A stretch of 64,000 nucleotides of DNA from Rhododendron vialii (GCF_030253575.1 NC_080569.1:4465501-4529500); one strand, 5' to 3'; numbered from the stretch's first letter, positions 10,307-25,758 are shown. Translations and numbers: made by a program. The notes: a model not told the origin generated them from the sequence alone.

Positions 10307-11737
10307 TCTTTTTAAACCTCTTTAACAAGCTGTTAAAGATATACAGCCAAAATAGGTTAGGCTAGCATGTACAACAAAACTCGCAAACCTACACTATAAA
10401 AGGAGTAGAGAGAGAAGAAAGCGCCCCATTACCAAAATTTGACAGTTAAACACACTAATCTTTCAGTCTTCGAACTAAAAGATAAAAACTAGCTGGAAAC
10501 TTGAAATGAATATCATCATAAACACACTTGCATACTTAACCAAAAAAAGAAAACAGTAAGAGGAAATAGCAAGAGGAAATAGCTGGAAGCTTGGCCGGCT
10601 GTGGTAAAGTAAAATAGCCGCACCAATATGTCACCATCTAAAATCATCATCCAATGTCACCATTATCTCTTGCTCCTCCATACAAGCCTTCCCAATTACT
10701 GGGAGTCAGCTACATGGATCAATTTCCTTCATTCTATCCAAAGCCATATCCATGGTAAGAGGGTCCAGATACAATTCCCACCCCCATAAATGAACAAAAC
10801 CTATGATGAAAATTTTCCAGTTTCTGGGCTCACATAGAAAGCCTTCATGGCATTATCCAGCTTTAGAATACCCACAACCCCAAGCCTACGGAAGTATCAC
10901 CGGGCTGCATAGAGCTTGGTCTAGGCCTAATGTTTCTAATGCAAGACATACAGTATTCCAATAATTCTATCAAGCCGTTCTGCTTTGAATATAACAACCA
11001 GGACAAGAAAGGCAATGCCATTTTGGCAACTCCAGTGGAGATGTACTTAGCAATTACATAGTCAAACAAGACCTAACCAGATCTACAAGGCCAAAAATAA
11101 ACAATTCTATAGAAACAAAATCACCAACCAGAGCACGAGAGGAAAGGCAAGGTTTATCCAACTTTGTTAAAAAAATCATAGCACATAGAAACCCAATCAC
11201 AGTATACTATATAGCCTTATGATTTTTGTTATTTTCACTTCTTATATTAGTAGGCAACTAATCCTTCAAAGTTTACAGTCAGGAATTCACATAGAAGCCA
11301 AAATGACTGTCGTCAACATGTTCAAGTACAAATTGAACACACACACACAAACAAAAGGGGACAGGGAGACAATCATCTCAGAGCTTCCAAAACATCGATA
11401 AACTCGGCAGCATATACAGAAACTGATATGAAAGTCCAAACCCCAGAAGTATCAAGTCTTTGATCCAACTCGTCGCAATCAAACTAACAAGACTTAATTG
11501 AATCATTATAGGAACTTTTCGAATCAGCCATAGGGATCTTTTTGCCTACAGTGATCCATCCAATACCACAAGTCAACCAAATGACCACCAATGACAACGA
11601 ATACAAAGCACCAAAAAAATGAGCTTCTGCTATCCAAATTCCAGCATTACAAACACCGAAAAATACGTTGTGCCAACATCAATTTCATGTACATATATAA
11701 GTGGTTTTGTGTGACTATTCATATACGTATATACTTA

Positions 11738-11923
11738 GGTTGGCTTGGTGGTCAACGCTGGAGCCTTGAGGGTTTGCTTCCTCCTAAGTTATCAGGTTAC
11801 CTCCTAGGTCCTATCAACTCTTTTGGAGCTAATCCATGCCCAAACTTTCATTGGGGCCTAGCGGTGCAATTGGTCGCCAGATTAATCGAGTTGTGTGTAA
11901 GTTGGCCCAGACCTATAAAAAAA
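11738..11923 (+). mobile_element. tRNA-derived SINE-like insertion
   Basis: Begins GGTTGGCTTGGTGGTCAACG, resembling a box A region, followed by GCTTCCTCCTAAGTTATCAGG and a late segment GTGTAAGTTGGCCCAGACC that ends in an A-rich tail. This plan is common to plant SINEs. It lies in the inferred 5' UTR intron of the PHR1-like gene. Clear target duplications were not established because the flanks are AT-rich. Confidence 0.55.
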
Positions 11924-11929
11924 ATACAC

Positions 11930-11932
<3 letters not shown>

Positions 11933-11996
<64 letters not shown>
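11933..11996. repeat. Compound (TA)n(GA)n microsatellite
   Basis: About 34 bp of TA repeat followed by about 30 bp of GA repeat, just after the SINE-like tail. Confidence 0.95.
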
Positions 11997-11998
<2 letters not shown>

Positions 11999-12154
11999 CC
12001 GCCGATAAAGATTATGAATAACCAAAAACCAAAGCAAACACGACATGGGTTATTCAGATTAACAATAACAAACGACGTACATCCAAAGCTACAACAATCT
12101 AGAAAACATTTAAAGTTTAAGCACAATCGCCACATGGATATTTGAAATCCTCAC

Positions 12155-12410
12155 CTGAGATCGGAAAAAGCTCAAAAGTTGAGACCACGGCTCGACGATT
12201 GCGGGACGGGGCAGATGTCTTCTACCAAGCAATAAAAAGGATAAAAGAAACAGAACAAGCGTGTATATAGATGAGCGTTAACACCCACATAGACACATAA
12301 CTATGGTGTTTGCGTATATCTTCTGATTGCATACATAAGGGTGGGTTTTCCTTCGGGGCTCCCATACAGGCATCTCCGTAGGCAATTATCGGTGAGGAGG
12401 TTGGCACGGG
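12155..12410 (-). other. Putative 5' UTR exon of the PHR1-like gene
   Basis: On the minus strand this segment ends in a good donor (CTCAG|GTGAGG, boundary at 12155). A matching acceptor (TTTAACAG) lies at 10330, just upstream of the ATG at 10306, so a 5' UTR intron of about 1.8 kb is inferred. A TATA-like sequence lies about 30 bp upstream of the assumed transcription start near 12410. The exon contains several upstream ATGs, including an open frame at 12222-12407 (61 codons). Inferred from splice signals only. Confidence 0.45.
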
Positions 12411-12436
12411 AACAAAAGGCGGCCTTTTGCTCTGTG

Positions 12437-12448
12437 TTTTATATATGA
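12437..12448 (-). promoter_or_regulatory. TATA-like box of the PHR1-like gene
   Basis: Reads CATATATAAAAC on the minus strand, at a suitable distance from the inferred leader exon. Assignment depends on that exon being real. Confidence 0.35.
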
Positions 12449-13090
12449 TGAAGGGGCAGTTTGGAGATCACGCGCCATTCTTGCAGCGTGGGGAACACTT
12501 GGGAATTTCAGGAGATACTGCTTTGATAAGGACTCGGCCGTCGTTAAGCTCAAAGTGGTCTAGTTTCCATTCACGTAATTGTTTTTGTTTTTATTGTCAT
12601 ACACCGTTATTTTTTTTAAAGCAAATATAGTAAGTTAGATTATATGCTAGCAAACGGCACAAATTTCTATCCATTCACGTTCTATAACAAGATGTTCGGG
12701 TCAGCTTGCGCGCACCTTTATTAATTTATTTTGGTTCGGTTTTGGGTCATTATAGGTTCCACTTACAACTTGTAAAAGCTCCGGCCGTTATTCATACTTC
12801 AATTTAAGTAGAATTTTGAACAAAAGTGTCATTTTGAATGAAGTAGTTAAATAAGTTAATCGACGTATCTAAGCTCAAACTTGAGTAAGAAAATAAAAAG
12901 CTCAAACTTGAGTAAAAACGTCATTAATGATATAGTTATAAATTTAGGAGGGACAAAAATATCCTTCTAGTATTTGATTACAAATTCGAGTCTTGCTTTA
13001 AGTAAAAATCAATTTGGTTTAGGTTTCAGTCTCTGGGTGGAGCGTATTTTAAAGGGTAAGTATGTAACTTTTGGGTTTCAGTTAAAAAAA
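12449..13090. other. Intergenic AT-rich DNA
   Basis: Upstream of the PHR1-like gene. The part at 12490-12580 shares short blocks with 14210-14310 (see findings). Nothing else was recognised. Confidence 0.5.
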
Positions 13091-13104
13091 AAAAACAACA
13101 AGGT

Positions 13105-13515
13105 TACAGATTGGAGATGCTCATCTTCAACCCATCTCCAAAATTACAAAATGGAGAATAGATGTGTCATATTGAGGATAAATTTTATAATTTACTCCCT
13201 CTTTTCTTCAATTTTTTGTACTTTATGATAATTTTGGAGGAATTCATCATTTTTGTTTTAGAGATTCGGTCTCCAAAATGGAGGTGGGGTCTCCATTTTT
13301 AGAGACCCAAAAGTAAATTTGGAGACCAAATCTCTAAAAATAACAATGAATTTCTCATAAAGTACAAAAAATTGAAGAAAATAAATTACAAAATCATCCT
13401 TCAATATGTCACTTATTCTCTAGTTAAAGTTTTGGAGACCGCCCTTAAGTGGTCCCTCCTCACTTTGAGCTCCGCTTTATCTCCCGCCCGAAGGAGATAG
13501 GTTGGGGATGCTCTA
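13105..13515. mobile_element. Foldback MITE-like inverted repeat
   Basis: Outer ends carry GGAGATGCTC and its counterpart GGGGATGCTCT. Inside, the arms at about 13150-13290 and 13310-13440 are complementary (TCTCCAAAATGGAG and AAATTTGGAGACC blocks, shared CATAAAGTACAAAAAATTG). The AGCATCTCC type of end is frequent in plant non-autonomous DNA elements. Superfamily not determined. Confidence 0.6.
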
Positions 13516-13559
13516 AGAAGTAAACTGTTTATGGGCCAATTTGGCTTTAAAAGTGAAAC

Positions 13560-13900
13560 AATGACTTCTTTGTCTTTATTCAAAAAAAAATCGTATTTGA
13601 TAATTTTGAGTCAAATTTGTGTGACTTATTGATTCGTCTCGGCGAGAAGAATTAGAAAAGTAAATTTTTTTTTATCAAAACTCATAATTTTCTTCAAAAA
13701 GACAAGAATAAGTAAAAAAAAAAGTTGACTTATTGACTTATTTTTGTCTTTATTTAAAAAATTATGAATTTCGATCAAAATTTTTTACCTTTCCGATTCT
13801 TCTTGTCGAGACAAATCAATAAATCACAAAAATTTAATGCAAAATAAACAAATACGAAAAAAAAATTCAAATAAAGACAAAAAATAAATTACTTGACTTT
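13560..13900. mobile_element. Second foldback MITE-like inverted repeat
   Basis: Palindromic element centred near 13720. The left arm carries TTTGTCTTTATTCAAA and GATTCGTCTCGGCGAGAAGAA. The right arm carries the complement, CGATTCTTCTTGTCGAGACAAATC and TTTGAATAAAGAC-like blocks. No coding capacity. Confidence 0.55.
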
Positions 13901-13944
13901 TCAGCGTAATCAAAGGTCAAGAGTTATATAGCATATGAATAAAT

Positions 13945-14225
13945 TGCATTTGCAAAAGGACGGCACAATTAACTTTGGAAAAGTACACCGTTTATTTAAT
14001 TATTTTTATGATACTATCATTAATTAGTATATCTTCTGACGTTCGATCAAATTGGTTTTCAACATGGATGACTCTCAACGGGCGCTACGAGATGCACGGT
14101 CCTTATCATCATCGTTACAGTGATTCCCCAGTGAGCTGGCAACGACCTAAAGATCGGATCCCTTCGATAGCAACACTTTGGGCTGTCATTGGATAGCAAG
14201 GGCCGAGGAAGCTTTGGGATTTCAG
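13945..14225. repeat. Direct repeat, copy 1, flanking a foldback insert
   Basis: Shares with 15012-15300 the blocks CATTTGCAAA, GGCACAATTAA, ATATCTTCTGACGT, CGATCAAATTGG, CACGGTCCTA and GCAAGGGCCGAGGAAGCTTT, in the same order and orientation. Confidence 0.7.
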
Positions 14226-14324
14226 GAGATAATGTGACGGTCCATGTGTACAAACTGTGGATTTTGACAAGGACTCGGCTCTCATTCAGCTAGCTTCTAT
14301 CCATTCACTTTTTTTAAGATCAAG

Positions 14325-15014
14325 CTGATTTTCCACGTAAAAGAAGATCAGCCTGATTTTCCCCGTAAATGAAAAAGATTGGACTGATTTTCCACGTAAA
14401 TGATCTTCTTGAATAAAACTACGAAATGAGGAATTCCAAACTTCCTTACAGCATTTCCAGTCCTTAACCTCAAATTAAGAGAGACATGAATTTCTACTCA
14501 AACACTGCAAGAGTATGTGTTTGTTCATCGGAGTGTTTCATACCAAATGACGGTTTTTTTTTTTTGAAAATTTTCACTCAAATGGGGCCGGAGATGCTCT
14601 TACAAGTTTTAAGTGGAACCCATAATGACCCACTAATACGAAAGTGAAACAAGATGAATTGATAGAGGTGCACACAAATTGATCCGGACACTCATTTAAA
14701 AAAAAAAAAGTGAATGGATAGAAGCTGAATGAGAGGGGAGAGGGTCATGTCCAGTGTGGTTCGGACACTCATTTTCAAAAAAAACGTCATTCGGTACGAA
14801 ACACTCTGATGAGCAAACACAATACTCTCTCTCGCAGTATTTGAGTAGAAATTTATGTGTCTCTTAATTTGAGGTTAAGGGCTGTAAATGCTATAAGGAA
14901 GTTTGGAACTCCTCATTCCGTAGTTTTCATCAAGAAGATCATTTACGTGGAGAATCAGCCTGATCCTTCATTTACGTGGAAAATCAGCCTGATCCTTCAT
15001 TTACGTGGAAAATC
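14325..15014. repeat. Large inverted repeat (about 240-bp arms)
   Basis: The left arm at about 14325-14575 is the reverse complement of about 14765-15014 with scattered mismatches. Shared blocks include TTCCACGTAAATGATCTTCT, CCTTAACCTCAAATTAAGAG and GAGTGTTTC. The spacer of about 190 bp holds a second inverted piece: GCTTCTATCCATTCAC near 14293 pairs with GTGAATGGATAGAAGC near 14710. A 27-bp unit with TTTACGTGGAAAATCAG is tandemly repeated at the outer end of each arm. Confidence 0.75.
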
Positions 15015-15300
15015 AGTGCATTTGCAAAGGAACGGCACAATTAAATTTAAAAAAGTAAACCGTTCATTGATTATGTTATGATTATGTAGTTAATTAACAT
15101 ATCTTCTGACGTATGATACTGTATCTTCTGACATCCGATCAAATTGGACGACTTTCTCAACAAGAGCTACAAGATACACGGTCCTAATAATAATCGCCAC
15201 GAATTCCGAATGAGCTGACTGCGACCCAGAATTCGGATCAAACGTGACGAATGGATACTCGATCGGGGTCTGTCATTGGGGAGCAAGGGCCGAGGAAGCT
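15012..15300. repeat. Direct repeat, copy 2, flanking a foldback insert
   Basis: Diverged copy of 13945-14225. The two copies bracket the large inverted repeat at about 14290-15011. Confidence 0.7.
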
Positions 15301-15399
15301 TTGCCAAATCTGTAAATAATGGGTCCACTTGCATAGTACTAAAATAATCAAGTCAAAACACCTTCTATATACAATTCCATCCTGAAAGTATAATACTAA

Positions 15400-15920
15400 G
15401 GCCTCGTTCCAGAACACTTCTTAAAAAATAAGTACTTATTTCATATTTTCAAATTCAAAAATAATGTAAATGAAAAATAATTCTTCAATTTTTTTTGCAT
15501 CATATTAAAAATCTTAATGAGATCTATCAAACAAAATTCATAGTGATAAAATTATTTGCGTAAGCACATGATTTTTGAGCTTGAAATTGTCTTCTTAAAA
15601 AATAAGTACTCTCTCCTTCCCTTTTTAAGTGCCCTCCGTCTCTTTTTAAGTGTCCTGCTTCGTAACTCCAACTTATTAAAAAGACATCATCATTACACCT
15701 TTCACATCAACTTTTTCCTCAACTTTCCCATCATCATTACACTTTTACTCACTAACTTTTCAAAATAAAATCTACTTTTAGGGACAAAATAGACAATACA
15801 CCAACTTTTACCCCCCAAACTTTACAAAATGGACACTTATTAAGGGACAGTCCAAAATGAAATACTGGACACAAAAAAAGGAACAGAGGGAGTACTTATT
15901 TATCGTTCCGGAACGGGGCC
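15400..15920. mobile_element. Tourist-like (PIF/Harbinger) MITE, interrupted by a Stowaway element
   Basis: Ends are GGCCTCGTTCCAGAAC and its imperfect inverse GTTCCGGAACGGGGCC, flanked by TAA at 15397-15399 and 15921-15923, the target type of PIF/Harbinger. A related copy lies at 49840-50090. Non-coding. Confidence 0.7.
15609..15892. mobile_element. Stowaway (Tc1/mariner) MITE nested in the Tourist-like element
   Basis: The 284-bp element has ends CTCTCTCCTTCCCTTTTT and the inverse of AAAAAAAGGAACAGAGGGAG, with TA on both sides (15607-15608 and 15893-15894). The ends match the usual CTCCCTCCGT-type Stowaway terminus. Confidence 0.8.
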
Positions 15921-16144
15921 TAAGATTTCTCAGTCAGATTATCATTTGTAAAAAAAATCGATCGGATTATGCAGTAAAAGATGCAGATACAAAAGATTCA
16001 AATAGACTCAAAAATCCCCACAAGAAACAATTTTCAGACGACCCATCTCTTTAATTTTGATCATCAGAACTCAAATGGACCGCACCTATTATGTATCATG
16101 TCATTGTTTCACCCAAGAAAATCACCTCATTCAGATGTCTTTCA

Positions 16145-16345
16145 GGTACGGTTGCATCCAATTCGCAACACAACCTACACAAATGTGTAATCAGGTACGC
16201 AGTGCGTTAAAACAAACATCAACACCACCATCCAATTCGTAACGCGACCTACACAAATGTATAATCAGGTACGCAGTGTGTAACAAACATCAAGAACACC
16301 ATCCAATTCACTACATATAATCAGGTATGCAGTGTGTTAAAGCAA
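16145..16345. repeat. Degenerate tandem repeat, about 2.7 copies of a unit near 75 bp
   Basis: Successive copies of CATCCAATTC...ACCTACACAAATGT...TAATCAGGTACGCAGTG, with the last copy shortened. Confidence 0.7.
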
Positions 16346-16429
16346 ACCAGAAATGATAATGGTACATACATAAAATCTTTACCATTGCGTACAGACTTTT
16401 TTTGGGTCTAAAAAATATGATCAGAGCCG

Positions 16430-16625
16430 CTTTAGTTTAAAATACTTTGTTTATGGTCCTCGAAAAACTAAGCTCAATCAGTCATCGGTAAGGGCGTTTA
16501 CAAAACATCCAACTTCGTTCCAAAATTCAGGCCTGAATTAACAAAGTTGGATGTTTTGTATACGCCCTTACCAATACCAGATCGAGCTAATTTTTTCTAA
16601 GGATCATAAACAAAGAATTTGGACA
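16430..16625. repeat. Near-loopless palindrome (hairpin MITE)
   Basis: Arms of about 95 bp meet at TTCAGGCCTGAA (16529-16540). Shared blocks include TTTGTTTATG, GTAAGGGCGT and ACAAAACATCCAACTT. Downstream of the RPL23 stop codon. Confidence 0.75.
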
Positions 16626-16987
16626 TGCTGGTACAGATATTAAATCTGTACCAGTAACACTGCTGAAAATAAACATTGCCACCAAAAAAAAAAAAAATTA
16701 CTCGTGACAAGTCTCCGCTTTCTCAACCTTTTCTTCTTCACCATTACATCTAGCAAAGTGACAAGATACGAAAATACTGCACAGCAGACACCAGAAACTA
16801 GCATAACCAAAAGAAGCATCACATAAGCTCTAAAAAAGAAGATCAACCTCAATAAACCTCTCAGTTCAGACAATGGCCCCTAAGCCGAAAGCAAATACTG
16901 CAACTATGTAAACGAAGCCATACATTACAAAGTCTAGATTCAACAAACAAAACTTAGGCTCCAAACATTCATCATTCATCAACTTTC

Positions 16988-21114
<4,127 letters not shown>

Positions 21115-21120
21115 TGTGCC

Positions 21121-21153
<33 letters not shown>
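21121..21153 (-). promoter_or_regulatory. GA-rich tract in the RPL23 leader
   Basis: A perfect CT tract on the plus strand, so GA on the coding strand, immediately upstream of the ATG at 21114. Such tracts are common near plant ribosomal protein starts. Its role is inferred. Confidence 0.6.
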
Positions 21154-21156
<3 letters not shown>

Positions 21157-21173
21157 TTGGGGAGCGCGAGGGA

Positions 21174-21180
21174 TTTATAT
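21174..21180 (-). promoter_or_regulatory. TATA-like box of RPL23
   Basis: Minus strand reads ATATAAA, about 60 bp upstream of the ATG. Confidence 0.5.
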
Positions 21181-21299
21181 GGTGGTGGAGCTATTTCTCT
21201 GTGCTAGGGTTTTGTTAGGGCTTTTTTGGGTTTGGACTGTTAAGCTGAAGTTAGGCTGGACTGAATTACTGCTGTCCATTCAGGCCCAAATGCCCAGTG

Positions 21300-23083
21300 A
21301 ATTACCTAAATAGCCTCCGATCAAATGCCCATTGATCTTTGCATCATCGCTCCGGACTCGCACTCTCAATTATCGCACCCACGAGTATTGGTTGTCTTCA
21401 GAAGTTTTCGAAAGAAGTTTTCACGTTTGCAGTCGGGCTCCCTGAAGCCGCATTTGCACCCAAGCGCATGTGACTTAGGACTTGAATCACTTCGTCATGA
21501 GGTTGTTCAAACTTTACTCGAAATCTTGTATTAAAAAAAAAATGCCTTTACTTTAAAATTTCATTAGCGTTTAAAAAATGTGCTTTAGCTCAAGCATTTG
21601 TTGAGTCGATTTTCAATAATCTTTTATTATAGCCTTATAGGTGAGTTCAAGGAACCAAGAGTGTAGCCTATGATTGTTACGCCAAGTAATACTCCTAATT
21701 CGTAGAAAACTGGTTTAAAAAAAAAAAAGAGACACTTTTATTAAGTTGCCTATGATTATTACGCCAAGTACTACTCCTAATTCGTAGAAAACTGGTTAAA
21801 AAAAAAAAAAAGATACATTTTTATTAAGTTTCATATAGGTAATGGATATTTATAGCGTGTACAACAAAGTCTAATTAGTTTTTTCTTTCAATCAATAGAA
21901 GAGATTATTGCACCATATTTGAAGTAAATAGTATCAACTCGGGACACTGCATCAACTGTGAGAGTCCACGGATAATCAAGTCCAATAACTCAACCAATAT
22001 AAGAAATATGCCCATCATAGAGAAGAAACGAAGAAAGAAAGGAAAAGCTCTTATGAGGGAATAACACTTATAGGCAGGTAGAGAGATTTGAACTCCTAGT
22101 AAGATACAAGACTCTTGGCCAACGGGCAATACGAAAAACCAAAAAAACCGACCAAAGTAATCGGTTTGGTTTGGGGGAGAATTTCAGTTTGGTTCGGTTT
22201 TTATTTATAGAAATTTATTTTTTCGGTTCGGTTTTTGGTTTTACTGAGATTTCAACCGGAAAACCGAACCGAACCGATTACTTCCGTTTTACCAAAAAAT
22301 AAAATTTTGGATCATAATTTTATGTATTTTGTAGTGTGTTAAGACATATAAATCTTGCGTTTTAAGCCTAAATGGGCCCAATATATGTGTGAATCATTAC
22401 TTTGTACCATTTTTTGAGACCTAAAAGAGGCTTATAACTTAAAATTGAAAACCGAATGAAATCGTCCGAAAACCGAATGAACCGAAACCGAAAAAATAAA
22501 TATTCCTTTTGGTCGATTTTGATAGGTGAATATTGAAAACCAAATCGATATTTCGGTTGCTAAAATTCCAAAAAATCGAACCCAACGAACTGATATCGCC
22601 ACTATGGCCAACTAAGCTAGAATAATTGTTCAATAAAGTCTAATCAGTTAAACCATCTATTGTGTGTTGGTTTTTCACTTTTTTGCAAGTTGGATCAAGT
22701 TTGCTGAGATGATAAATTCATCTTTTTATTGAAACTGGTAAAACATTATGTAAAATCATGAATGTCCATTTAAAAGCCACAACGTAATCTTTATTTTATT
22801 CTCTGCAAGACACAGTAAAATTATTCTCCTCGTAAAATTATGTCTGTCTATTTGACACAAATATTACTCCGGATCTATCTATGCTGAAACTTTGAGAATT
22901 TCGAAGAAGTCACTTTTTCGCAGCTTGATTTCAAGAATTGAACTACGATGGATGCGTGGAGCAAACTTACCAATTAACCTGTCTAAACTTTTGGAGCTGA
23001 GCTACTTGGCAAGTTGGCATCCCACTTGCTTGTGAACCTGAACTCGATGCTCGGAACTGTGTGCTGGAAACTAACCGGAGAAA
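21300..23083. other. Intergenic region between RPL23 and the GS-HQR gene (divergent promoters)
   Basis: Contains an 82-bp tandem duplication starting at 21666 and 21748 (GCCTATGATT...TTTTATTAAGTT). At about 22140-22600 there is a segment rich in GGTTCGGTTT and its complement AAACCGAACC, arranged as an inverted repeat and probably a degenerate DNA element. No gene was recognised. Confidence 0.5.
21666..21830. repeat. 82-bp tandem duplication
   Basis: Two copies starting at 21666 and 21748, each ending in an A-rich run and TTTTATTAAG, with few mismatches. Confidence 0.85.
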
Positions 23084-25758
23084 ATGCCCTGCGCCGCCTC
23101 CCTCCTCACCTCTCCCCCACCCTTCCCCACCGCCACCACCAAAACCCATTTCAAATCACGCCACTTTATCCCTAGAATGTCCATAAACCAAAACCAACCA
23201 AACCCAACCCCAAACCCTAACCCCCTAACATCCCTCACCAAACTCCTGTGGGGCCCCTCCCTCCCACCCCAGCTCCTCATCTCCACCGTCCGCTCCACCT
23301 GGTCCGCCGCCTGGCACCTCATGATGTCCCAGCTCGCCCCCTCCGACCCCACCGGCCGTTACACCCGACCCACCTCCCAATTCCGCTCCAATTCCCAAAT
23401 TACCCTCCAAAACAAACCAGGCGCCCTCCACCTCTACGTGGGCCTGCCCTGCCCCTGGGCCCACCGGACCCTCGTTGTCCGGGCCCTCAAGGGCCTGGAA
23501 ACCGCCGTGCCAGTCTCGGTTGCGTCGCCGGGGGTGGACGGGTCGTGGGAGTTCCAGGGCAGGGCTATACCGGACGGGGATAGAGTTGTCCCGGGCTTGG
23601 ACGGTGCAAATGGGTGTAAAACCGTGAGAGAGGTTTATAAGCTTCGGAGAGGGGGGTACAATGGCCGGTCCACGGTACCGATGCTTTGGGATGTGGAGAG
23701 CAAGGAGGTTGTGTGTAATGAGAGTTATGACATAATTGAATTGTTCAATTCGGGGTTGAATGGGTTGGCAAGCAATCCTGATTTGGATCTTTCACCGCCA
23801 CCGTTGAAGAGAAAGATTGAGGAGTGGAATCGGATTATATACCCAAATGTTAACAATGGTGTCTATAGGTATTATGCCAATCATATCGAAATTCCTGGTT
23901 CAAATTATATTGCATTGGGATTTTGTTAGTGAAGTTGTATGTACTCTTGTATAGAAATACGGTTGTATTACTTGCATAGGTGCTTGAATACCCACAATCC
24001 CAATCATGATCGAAATTGGGTTGAAATTATATTGCATTATGATTGAAATGGTGAAACTGTGCTTGTTAATTGCATTGAATTATGGTCGCATATAGCTGAA
24101 TATTCAAAATGCCATTGGAGTGGCCCGAGTGGGGAAATTCAGGTTCCCGTTTTGATTGTCTTAGTGAAATTGTATGTCGAAATTGTAAAAGAATTTATGT
24201 TTTTATGGTGGTGTATTCGTGCAGGTGTGGGTTTGCTCAGAGTCAAGAAGCATATGATTCCGCGGTAAATGAGTTGTTTAGCACATTGGACACGGTGGAT
24301 GATCACTTGGGCAATTCTAGGTACTTGTGTGGAGATGTGTTGACACTAGCAGATGTATGCCTGTTTACAACTTTGATTAGGTTTGATCTTGTGTATAATG
24401 TTCTGTTCAAATGCACAAAGCGAAAGCTGATCGAATATCCAAACCTTCATGCCTATATGCGCGATATATACCAGGTAATAACTCCTTCTGTGACTAGTAT
24501 ATGCTTGTAGAATGGGGTGGGTTTAGCTAGTATTGTACATTTTTTGTTCTCAAAGGGTGTGCAACCGTGTGGCATATATTTTTTAAGCTAACATTTCTAT
24601 CCGCTCCAGTATCCATTAGACTTGTACACAACAACAACAACATAACATAACCCATCTAGTCCCCAATCATTGGGGGTATGAACGGGGATGATTGGAGACA
24701 GACCTAACATTTGGCAATATATGCACAAAGTGGCAGCTCTCAGAATACCACTAAAACAGTGGCCCTTCTAAACCTCCAAAAACCGAGGAGCTACAAGGAC
24801 GTTTTGTTGTAAAACCATGCCCTCAAATCAAAGTCAAATGGCATCAGAGAGGGCAGGCCTAGAGACCCAAATCAATTTATGTGCACATTATCATGCTTCC
24901 TCCATTAGACTTGTCCCATATGAAATAGCGAATCTAACTTGCGTTGGAAAAAGGCTTTTTTGTTTTCCCTTTTCTTCATAAATAGAGAGGGGGCCCTATT
25001 TAGATTCTCAATTTGTCATGGTTGACTATCTGGGGGGCTAGATGAACTTTGAGCGTGATCCTTGAAAGAACTTGCTACTGCTTTTGTTTCTGACGATTGA
25101 AAATCAAGTAGATGACTGTGTTCTTTCTGAATTGGTGAATTTCAATTCTTCCTCCTATGCCTGATTGGTCTGGGACTCTTGTGTCTCTATTTTGTATGGC
25201 ATAAAGATCGGGTTTGGAGAATCCTCGCCATGAAGTATGAACTAATCCTGTTCCAAATTCAGCGGAAGAATTTGTCACTCGTATTGACAGATTGAGAGAA
25301 ACCTTCTCAGTTGGCTCATTTATACTATAAGAGTCTCTCTCTCTTCTTTTTTGTGTGTGTTTGAAGTTGGCTTTACAGTCTAATCGAGCAAAATCCTGTA
25401 TCATCTTGATTGAAATAAAAAGAAAAACCAACTGTTGCTGTTATTGATGTTATTGATTGGATGTGGCAGTGGATCCATTGTAGTCGCTTTTTTACATGAT
25501 GCGTTGCTCTTATTTACCCGAATTCTGCGCTGCATGGCTAATTTTGCATTTTCATTTCCCATACAGATTCCAAAGGTCGCGGCAACTTGCAATTTTGGAG
25601 CAATTATGGATGGTTACTATAAGATTCTTTTCCCGCTGAATCCAAGTAGCATTCGACCTGTCATGCCTTCTGGTTGCGAGCATGAGTTCCTCTCTCAACC
25701 TCACAATAGGACATCTCTGTCATCGGTAGATAAAAATGCACAGGTTCCTGTTTTATGA
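23084..25758 (+). CDS. Glutathionyl-hydroquinone reductase (xi-class GST), probably plastid-targeted
   Basis: Reduces glutathionyl-hydroquinones using glutathione, by known chemistry of the PcpF/YqjG family. Exons are 23084-23868, 24225-24474 and 25567-25758, GT-AG and in phase, giving 408 residues. The thioredoxin-fold part carries the CPWA motif with catalytic Cys at about 123 (GLPCPWAHR). VNNGVYR spans the first junction into [11 protein letters not shown]. The C-terminal helical domain has [18 protein letters not shown] and the family ending [13 protein letters not shown]. Residues 1-30, rich in Ser, Thr and Pro, look like a transit peptide. A second Met at position 32 could be an alternative start without it. 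Exon 1 is clearly more GC-rich than the rest. Strong family match. Confidence 0.92.
24627..24870. mobile_element. Retroposon-like fragment in a GS-HQR intron
   Basis: Contains ACAACAACAACATAACATAACCC (split by short insertions), CCCCAATCATTGGGG, and TATATGCACAAAGTGGCAGC, which are blocks seen in plant SINE/LINE tails. Ends are not defined. Confidence 0.35.

Noticed and set aside
11591-12145. Plus-strand 184-codon frame
   Set aside because: Runs through the SINE-like element and the TA/GA microsatellite; a simple-repeat translation.
22060-22125. tRNA gene or SINE box B (GGAGTTCAAATCTC on the minus strand)
   Set aside because: Only one promoter-like box is visible and no fold could be drawn; too weak to annotate.
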